Shown: positions 55,601 through 64,000 of the stretch, in pieces
How positions within the stretch are numbered: the first letter of the stretch is position 1
Layout of the letters: each line of letters begins with the position of its first letter
The notes under the pieces: generated by a model
Database searches by the model: none
The model's input: only the letters and a program-made list of their open reading frames with translations
What the model was told of the DNA's origin: nothing
NCBI RefSeq assembly: GCF_043641665.1
Contig: NC_092195.1
Span: 19,504,774-19,568,773 of the forward strand
Length of the DNA stretch: 64,000 bases
Direction of reading: 5' to 3'
Source of the DNA: Enoplosus armatus
Taxonomy: Eukaryota; Chordata; Actinopteri; Centrarchiformes; Enoplosidae
Program-made: the position numbers and the translations under genes

Positions 55601-58600
55601 TTTCCAACATGTCATGTCTGTTTATTGTTATTGCATTTATCTCATATTATTTTTGGGGTATTTCATTCCATTTCATTTCTGTGTTATTTTAATTGTCTGG
55701 TAATAAATGAAAACACATTTTCTAAAAGTCAATATAAAATGAAAGAAAGTTCTTGTGTAGTAAAATATAGAAAAATAGAACCAATTCAGTACAATGGTCC
55801 TTTAATATTTTGTATTGTGCTGTTCTGTGTTTAGACAATATGTTTTAAAATATTACAGACACCTTTTAATACACAAAGCAACATACAGTCCAGCATGCAG
55901 TCCAGTATACACCAAAACACCACAAACTACAACTCACGTTTTATCCAAAACCGGACTTTTTTCTGGTTCATGAAAGAGTTGTTTAAGAGTCTTTTACACC
56001 TTTTCATGAGTAAAACACAGAGAAACACAATAAAAATGTGTTAATTTGTTGAATGGTTACATTTAAAGATATTTGCATTGTCAACATGGTCAGCATTGTA
56101 CATTTCCAGCTTCAGTACTGCTTCAAAAAACTCTTTGTTATGCCGTATTGTCATTATTGTGAGATATACAAAGAGAGTGACAGGGAAGATGGAGGTTTGA
56201 CATGTGACACAGGTTAAAGGTCACACTGAACTCTTCCCTGCAGCTTGACTTGATTCAGATGACTGAAGCTGGCACTGACATGCTGCCTGTTTACGGGTGC
56301 ACCGCAGGTTTGATCTGCACCTGATCAAATGAAGTGACAAAGAAAAATGAGTCCTTTCCAAAACTACCGTAGACCGTCACACAGGCAAAGACTTAACACT
56401 TTAAATCCAGCGATTTCTGGCGAGCGGCTCTGCGGCGCGCAGCGGAGGATTTTATCTGCGCTTAACTGAGTATTGACTTGTGATCCACCATCTGCTCCGC
56501 CGTAAACCAGTCCACGCAGAAAACATCAACTTAGGTGTAAACTACCTGACTGAAGCAGGCTGGGGAGGCAGCAGGAATTAAATGTCTGAGCTCTTCGGGT
56601 CATGACTTTAGTATTGGAGTGGTATTTAACCACTCTGATCGACCCTCACCTCTCTACCAGTTCACTATGATGTATTTCATTCACTACCAGAACTTCCAAA
56701 TATACTTACAGTATATCATTACACACCTGGGAGTTTTGTGTAAGTCATCAAATGCCCCTCTAAATGTGCTTTTAGTGGTTTCCACTTTAAAGTCAACAAA
56801 ACATATTCATTGGAAGAGTTCCATACACATCCACATGCTATGACGTCAGAAAATTGTGAAATGAATCGCACTGCTGTGTCTTATTGTCTGATCTTATTAT
56901 GTTTGTGTGTGGCAGGTAAAAATAATGTTTGCTTTGTCGTGACAAATCGCAGATTTTCAAGTCATTATTTCATTATCGTAATGGTTTTATATACTGCATA
57001 CACATAACTATAAATCATCTTTTCTGGTTTTATTCTATCAGTGGTTTTAGATACGACAATGAACATGAAGCAAAGTGACAGCTGAACTCTGGATGGCTGC
57101 TGTGGATCGAGGCGTAAGCTCAGAAACTTACCCCTGTTAGATAATATCGCCAAGCACGGTAACGGCAACAACAAAGTCTGAGCATGCCCACTGCGTTCAG
57201 CCTGATTAAGATGACGTAACTGGGCTACCTGCAGACTGCTGCGCTGATGCTTTATCGCAGGTTATAGAGCAGCATCTACAGTCTCTTGGCAAACTGCTGA
57301 TCTCTCTTCTCTTCTATTAAATAAAACAACTTAATTCCTTTGCTGACGTGCTGAGGCCTAACTCGAGCACCCTGCCTCCCTCTTGGCCCCGTCAGCCTCG
57401 GCTCCACAGGTGATTTGGATTTTGCCATCTGGCTGCTGAGGCTTTGGAGAGCTCTGCCAGAGGACATGCAAAACCAATGTCACCTTTTAAGTAAAATGTC
57501 TTCTCAAAGCCGGACTGTGTAACTTTTAAATGAAAGGTTTAACTCATAACCAATAAAATGTACCCTCGCTCTTCTCACTCCACTCTCAGTAGCTAATGCA
57601 TGCTAATGTTAACTAGCTTTAGTTAGTTACATATTGTTGACATTATTCAGACAGTTTGCTGACTTCATTTAAACATTTCACTGGTTTTATCACAAAAATA
57701 AAACACAGGTTCAACACATGTTTGTTTGTTTGTTTTCTGCTAATGGTCACATGCCATGATGTATGCTTTCTGTATTTTAGCCTTTGTTTTTGTTTTTTTC
57801 ACAGTCTAACCTCAAATTCTCTCAAGCCTCCCGAAACCATTTTTACTGGGAATAACAACGTCCATACATGGTAACACAGGGACTATTTGGTTTTCAGCCT
57901 TTTAGTAAATATGTACACAAGCAGTTTAGTGCAGAAAGATGGACAGAAATGTCTTCGCCCCACCCACTGAAGTCCTTAAGTGTAAAACATTTGGGAAGCA
58001 CCCAGGTTGATCCTCACTGTGTCTTTCTTCTTTTAGAACGGGGATTTTCCCTTTAGGTTACAGAAATAAGAGTCTGGATTTATTGGATTAGCAGTTTTTG
58101 TCCCTTGGCTCCTGAGACAAACCTTTCCCGTCGCAATCTCACCTGGTTTAGACGAAGTTCTAGGAAAGGGAATCCTTTGATTGAGAGGAGGGGGGGGATT
58201 AAAATGGAGGATCAGAAGGAGATAGAGAGAGAAGCAGTGAAGGTGGTGATGTTAGGCGGTGTAAGGAGGATTTGGCAGCGATGCAAAGCAGACAGTCGAT
58301 ACAGGGAATGGAAAATCTGTGGTTGCCAGAATGCGGCTGATAAGTATTATCAAAGCTCTTTGGCCCGACCTTAAGGAATCTATTCTCAGTAAAGGACGGT
58401 TTAATCTGGACACCCTCATGGGCATCATGGTTTCCAGTGCGGATTCGAGTGGAGGGAGCAGAGGGAGGTGAGATCTGCCGAAAAGAGGGACAACTGCAGG
58501 ATTCCTGCATGTTCGAACAAAACCTTTTGGAGCCACATGATCATGATTTAAATGGACGTAACAACTACAATACTTTACTTCTTCGTGTAGATAAATGTAT

Positions 58601-58794
58601 GGTTTGGTTGTTCATCATTTAGAGACAAAGTGACGCTTCCATCTCAAATGCCGTTTCAAAGTTGACATCTTTGGTCATTTTTCCATTAAACCTGCATTAA
58701 TTGATTTGATTTGATTTATTTCAGCAGTTACAGAGCAACTTTATAATTAATCTGGAGTCATGTTTCATTTTGAGTCTGCTTTTAGCTCAGTTTT

Positions 58795-58910
58795 GGTCTC
58801 CAGCAACTCTTGAGATCCGGCTCTTTAGCTGCTAAATGCTACAATATGTTCACCAGCAGGTCGCTGACTGCTGTCTGGTGTTGGGCAGGTAGTTCACAGT
58901 TTTCACTGGA
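58795..58910 (+). repeat. Dispersed repeat, plus-strand copy of 379-480
   Basis: It contains TTTAGCTGCTAAATGCTACA, TATGTTCACCAGCAGGTCGC and TGCTGTCTGGTGTTGGGCAG, found reversed near the window start. Confidence 0.6.
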
Positions 58911-59411
58911 ATTGTTAATATAGAAATATTGACTACAGCTGCTTTAAAACGGCCAAAAACTACAACTACACGGACTTTGTGGGCATTTCAATATGTACGG
59001 AGTTTCAGACAATCAAAAGGTCCTCTTACCTAAACCACAAACATGGTGGTTTGACAATGTCTTCCAAACAAATATAAACATATTGCTGTTCTGAAAAGGA
59101 CTCATATGAGTGCCTTCTCCGCCACCTCTATGGTTTAGGCAACTAAAACTACTTGATTATTATTGGCGTGAAACTGTGGTCAGTTTTAGTGACTGTCAGA
59201 AACCATCCACGATGACCTCCTCCCTAAAACCTGAACATCATCACGCTGCGTACACGCTTGATGCTGAGAGAGGGTGCTAGTCAGGAAAACATCATTTGAA
59301 GTTTTCCTGGTGAGCACGGTCGACACTTTATCTGTGTAAAACCTTCTAATCCTCATCCTTCAGACTACAAGAAGTCATACTTGAGATTTTGAATTTGAGA
59401 CTTGACATCTC

Positions 59412-59600
59412 CAGTGTTGGAAGAAGTATTCACCTCCTTTATGTAAGTAAAAGTACTAATACCACACTGTGAAAGTACTTCACTACAGGTAAAAGTCCTG
59501 CATTCAAGTAAAAGTATGTATTATCAGCAAAATGTACTTAAAGTATTGAATGTAAAAGTACTCTTTATGCAGAAAAACCCTTCCCTGTTAGTGTTTTACT
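59412..59600 (+). repeat. GTAAAAGTA-type dispersed repeat, copy 3
   Basis: GTGTTGGAAGAAGTATTCACCTCC, GTAAAAGTCCTGCATTCAAG and TTTATGCAGAAAAA as in copy 2. Confidence 0.7.
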
Positions 59601-61470
59601 AGTATATATGATGTTTTTGGATTAATATTACTGCTGCATTCATGTGCATGTTGCATTTTACTGCTGTAGATGTTAAGGTTGTGCTTAATGTATTTAGTTA
59701 CGTTCCTCCACTTGACATCTCTGAGGTCAACGGCCTAACTTCACCTGCTGGTATTCAAAACAAGGCCACTGTAAACATGCTCAGCGTCCTCATAATCCCA
59801 TTACTAGTTATACAAACACTGTCTGCAGGGGAATACCCTGCTCACGATAACTCCACTCAGTGGTGGGAGTAGTGGAGGGGGTTTACACACCGAGGGTCAC
59901 AGAGCTGTCGAGGAACACTGTCATCTTCTTGACTTGTAAATAACCTGAAAGATAGACCTGAGTTTAGACTTGTTAAAGGCCTGAGATAGACCTGGATTAA
60001 ATAAAAGTAGTGGCAAATAAGAAACCGATTGCTGTAGTCCAGATTTAATCCACTTGGTTTACCACATGGTGGGATTTAACACATCAGCGTAACACAGGTC
60101 AAGTCAGGTGAGCTGTCAGGACCAGGAAAACTAGTCAAACTGAGTCTCAAATAAAGATCTGATGACTTTAAGAGAACCCAACAGCTGCTGGAGGTCAGTA
60201 AACAGGAGGAGGAGATTAATTTATTCGTCAGGCATCAAAGGTCTCTGACTGAAAGCTCACATTAAAGTGTCGTGTGTGTGTGTGTGTGCAAATATCAGTT
60301 TTATGACAAATTTAGATTTTAAAAAGGCCCAAAACTTTAAAATCTGAATCCTACTTGCGCAGGTTACAGTAATCCCACAGGGAGTTATCCATTACTGTGT
60401 CACCCCGGACATGATGAGAGGCGAATCAGATTAGCTGAGCCGTGTCCGTCTTGGTGGAGGGAAAAATCTGCTGCCAGGTCAGTTCCTCTCTTCTTTTTAT
60501 GGACGTTGCTGTAATCGTGGACTTCATTAATCCGTTCACCTGCCAAAAGACGTTGACATTAACAATTTAATACCTGCTCTGATCTTTTCTTGTACAGGCC
60601 ACAGATGGATAATGTGCCACTGGTGTTGTTGTAGTTCCTGCTGGTCTCCAGCAGAGGTCACTACAGGTTATAGATACACAAATAACTCCTTTAACTCTCA
60701 ATGCAAGATTTTAAAAAAATGACTCTTTATTGAAAAAACAAACCAGATAAAAATACAAATACTAAATTCAGAGGAGAAATTATAAATTATAAATTGAAAT
60801 TATAAAGCTATACAGCACAATAACATAGCACAGTTTGATTGGTTAATTCTTCTACTGTACTTTTATTTGCCATATTGAATTTGATGCACGTTACTGTGAA
60901 CACGCTAGAACTGTTTTTCTGCCTTCACTGATTTATTATTATTGAGTTTTAAATGTTGTTTTGAAGCATTTTCTTTACCTTGCCATATGTGCAAAAACAG
61001 ATTTTAAGCAACATACAGTCTCCTGATATTCCTGACTGAAGTACAGAATATAATATATACATAAAATGTATGTACGCATTAATGTAAAGATGTTTAACAT
61101 AAACATAAAATATGCACATACATAAGAATAAATGTGACATAATTAAATAACAAACACTATATGATAATAGCATTCAGTAATATAGGAATTGTATAAACTG
61201 ACACAACATAAATATGCTATATAATAATACATACTGTAAATTTACAGTGATATACTATATAATCTACAATATATAGCATGTTTCTGTCTCTATATGTAGC
61301 CCTGTTATTTTTAAACATGAGTAATGACATATACAGTGCTCATTTTTGTTGTTTGACTATTTATCATCTGTTTTTAATTACAACGTATGAACATCCATTA
61401 TATATAAAGACTTAATCTTCAATTGTTGAAAATGAAATAAAAACATTTTGTTGTTTTTATAAAAAGGCTT

Positions 61471-61476
61471 TTATTG
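61471..61476 (-). promoter_or_regulatory. Poly(A) signal of tmem238
   Basis: TTTATT on plus (AATAAAAGCC on minus), 240 bases after the stop codon. Confidence 0.5.
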
Positions 61477-61715
61477 AAATCCAACATGAGACCACTGACA
61501 GACAGAATGACAGTCGCATCTAAACACTATAGAAAACAAAAACACGAATCATAACAAACATCAACAGCACGACTTTGTAACAGAACAGCAGATCTACAGT
61601 GTTTCTGACACTCGATGTATTTCAGTAGCACAGAGTTTAAGTCACCGCCTGTATCTCACACGAACACTGACACACGCAGACTTTTAAAATGAAATCCAGA
61701 CTTCCTCCTCGCCGC

Positions 61716-62792
61716 TCAGCGTTGGCTCCTGTAGGTTCGCATCTTGCGGCTGAGGTTGCGAGCCAGCCGGTCGACGGCGCTGCCGATGTGTCCCAGCTCC
61801 TTCTTGGACGTCAGGCCGTCGATGTTTCCGCTGTACCACAGCACCCATCCGGCCAGAGACATCAGCACAAACAGAGCGCCTGCACACGTACAAACACATG
61901 TTCTGTAAATGAGTCTACAGACAGCTGGATAACATGACAAGCCCTGTTAAAAGATATTATATGATTATATAATATTATAATAAAAACTGAGTAAACTGAA
62001 GCAGCTTCATTAAAAAACTGTTCCAAAGACTTATTTTACTTGTTCTACTATTTCTGGTCTTTTTAAATCTGTGATTTTTTTTTTATCCTACTTGTTTTGA
62101 TGTTTTCTCTTTCTTGTGTTTCTTATTTTATCTTCTTGTTGTTGATTTTGTTTTGCATGTCTTCACATTATCCTGGAAAACCTGTAAACACTAATATAAA
62201 GTGCACAACTTTTTACTTTTTTTATGTTTGGTGAATGAAATGTGTTTAAAGATGTGCAATGTCACCGTTAAGGCGAGTGAATATATCATACATACATTAT
62301 TATTATTTTCTTGTTTTAGTACATTGATATAGTTGCTAAATGCTTGGTTTTTTTGTGTTATCTCTATTTCAAATTGAAATGCTCGACCAAATAAAGCTAC
62401 TCACAAAAATGTCTGAGATATACTTTCCACTACTAATGAATTATCACGCAGCTGATACTGAAGTCACCATAAATCCTCCAGATGAACCAATGAGGAACAT
62501 ACTTCCTCATCCTCCAAAAGGTTGAATGTGTGAATGTCTTCTTCTCTACTTTTATCTGCTTCCTCTTTTCATTTGTAACTCATCATGTCTGTTTCATATC
62601 ATCTAGCCACTACTGTTGAGATTGGGACAGTTATTTCATACCAGTATAGACCAGTAAGTCTCCAAAGTCCTGTCCTTTGATCTCCAGGGGGGCGAAGACT
62701 CCCATCAGCAGAGCAGCTCCTCCCAGTAAATCCATCAACACAGCAAAGGCCAGAGCCAGTTTACAGTGGGAGAGGCCGTCGCACAGGGCCAT
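61716..62792 (-). CDS. tmem238: TMEM238-family small membrane protein (complete, two exons, 104 aa)
   Basis: Function of the family is not established. Exons in transcript order: 62792-62642 and 61879-61716; the phase-1 junction fits (VYTG then ALFVL). Two hydrophobic segments: LALAFAVLMDLLGGAALLMG (about 12-31) and GALFVLMSLAGWVLWYSG (about 51-68). The D(L)LGGAALLMGVFAPL, DLLVYTGALFVL and WVLWYSGNID blocks are characteristic of TMEM238/TMEM238L. The cytosolic tail is basic (LARNLSRKMRTYRSQR). Human TMEM238 has a longer N-terminus, and an acceptor-like CTTCCCAG just upstream of the ATG allows a 5'UTR intron or an extra N-terminal exon. TMEM238L is the alternative. Confidence 0.85.
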
Positions 62793-63639
62793 AATCAAAC
62801 TGGGAAGGAGGGAAGAAGAGAAGGACGACTCTTATTACACAAAAACACAAGTTTTATATGGCCGATATAAACTTATCAAAACATCATAAAAGTGCCGATT
62901 TCATGTTGTAACTATGATGTTGATTTTATCAGCTCAGTATATAAAATCTGCAATAAACTTAAAGAGCTGCTAATGCAGGTGTTTACGTGTCCATCGGATC
63001 TAAATGTGTACGTTTACTCTCATGCAGAATAAAATTCAGTTTAAAAGATGATGTTTGAGACACACTGTTGGATAAAAGATCACAAAAAAGCATCTAGAAT
63101 TGCCAAAATATTATATATATATATAATACAAATCATCTCTGAGTGATACTGAGACTTTATTATCAAGCTGATCTCAGACAGTAATAATATTGATTTATCA
63201 GCAGCACAGAAACTGATCAAAAAAAAAATCAATTTATCAGTTTAACTAGTTTTAGTTTTACTTATTCCTTTAAAAACAGGTTGATGAGTTAAAAACTAGA
63301 ACCATCAGTGACATCAGCATTAAACCACTTCAAAAAATGTTGTATAAGATTAGTTGTTAAAATAAAACTGCTCCTGTAGCTCAAGATTGTCATCAAATCT
63401 GAAACTAGTTGATCAGCCTATTGACAGAAAACGAATGGATTAAACTATTTTGATCATTGTTTAAGTTATTTTAACATTTCATGCTTGCAGATAAAATATT
63501 TCAACATTTAACATTTTTACAAACCAAACAATCAATCGATTAATGGAGAAAATAATCAGCAGATGAGATCAGATCAATAAAATCCATAATAATCTCATGA
63601 TATAATAACAGTAGAACAGTCACGGGGGACATTTTTTCT

Positions 63640-63790
63640 GCACTGACTACTTTAAGTACATTTCCTGACTATACTCACATGCTTTTACTTAAGCAACGTG
63701 TTCAATACAGGACTTTTAGAGTATTTCTAGTATTTCTAGTGTGGTATTAGTACTTTGTGAAGGATCTGAATACTTCCTCCCCCACAGACT
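63640..63790 (-). repeat. GTAAAAGTA-type dispersed repeat, copy 4 (reverse)
   Basis: CTTTTACTTAAGCAACGTG, TATTAGTACTTTGTGAAGG and CTGAATACTTCCTCC are reverse complements of blocks in the 59412 copy. Confidence 0.6.
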
Positions 63791-63865
63791 CATTGTTCGG
63801 CCTCCATGTTTTTCAGGTGTGACATGATTCAGTCAGGACTTCATCGCCTCTGTACGTTTTCAAAA

Positions 63866-63889
63866 CAAAACAAAACAAAACAAAACAAA
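63866..63889. repeat. (CAAAA)n microsatellite
   Basis: About five tandem pentanucleotide units. Confidence 0.85.
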
Positions 63890-64000
63890 GCTCGATGTGG
63901 ATTTCACTGCGCAGACTTTCAGACTGGACCATCTCAAAGTGATTTCTCATCCAGCTTCATGAAGACAGTCTCAGTCTCTGCAGGGAGCCCCCGCAGACCC

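Larger units (their letters stand above)
53400..61465. other. Gene-poor spacer between recoverin and TMEM238
   Basis: No coding exon I can support in about 8 kb. It contains a LINE 3' remnant (55470-55600), repeats at 55125, 58795 and 59412, pyrimidine-rich and AT-rich tracts, a CpG-rich patch near 56415-56460 and a short GT run (60271-60288). The upstream recoverin promoter presumably lies at its left end. A donor-like CACACAG-GTAGG on the minus strand near 54925 could end a 5'UTR exon. Confidence 0.45.
62793..64000. other. Right-hand flank, upstream of tmem238
   Basis: AT-rich sequence, a reverse copy of the GTAAAAGTA repeat (63640-63790) and a CAAAA tandem run (63866-63889). No exon recognised up to the window end. 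Confidence 0.45.

Overview
The window looks like a piece of teleost (probably percomorph) nuclear genome. The genes have short exons with GT/AG introns and vertebrate-specific proteins. Spacers are AT-rich and full of (CA/GT)n microsatellites and of dispersed repeats of types I associate with spiny-rayed fish. Species and chromosome cannot be read from the sequence. All exon models were made by hand from splice consensus, reading-frame phase and recalled family sequences; no search was run.

Layout. (1) 1.45-4.55 kb, +: an interleukin-11-type cytokine, last four of five exons, with a 3'UTR carrying a repeat. (2) 6.1-11.8 kb, +: a complete SBK2/SBK3-like serine/threonine kinase. (3) 11.8-18.5 kb: spacer with repeats. 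(4) 20.99-24.47 kb, -: a complete NECAP2-like clathrin-coat protein. (5) 25.8-33.2 kb, +: an epsin with an ENTH domain, a very expanded DPF-repeat exon, a clathrin box and a terminal NPF. It faces the NECAP gene head to head across a short CpG-bearing promoter. (6) 33.6-39.3 kb: spacer. (7) 40.2-45.8 kb, +: a claudin-fold four-transmembrane protein of the GSG1L type with a long glycine-rich repetitive tail. (8) 49.7-53.3 kb, -: a recoverin/visinin calcium sensor with LINE reverse-transcriptase debris in intron 1. (9) 53.4-61.5 kb: spacer with repeats and a LINE 3' remnant. (10) 61.7-62.8 kb, -: a two-exon TMEM238 protein.

How the genes relate. NECAP2-like and epsin both act in AP-2/clathrin endocytosis and share a divergent promoter region. 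The rest are linked by ancestry rather than pathway: as I recall, IL11, SBK2/3, TMEM238 and EPN1 lie together on human 19q13.4, and RCVRN and GSG1L2 lie together on 17p13.1, so the window joins two blocks that are separate in human. The most unusual item is the epsin: about 30 DPF plus 5 DPW motifs outside the ENTH domain, many in perfect tandem repeats, and no ubiquitin-interacting motif that I can find.
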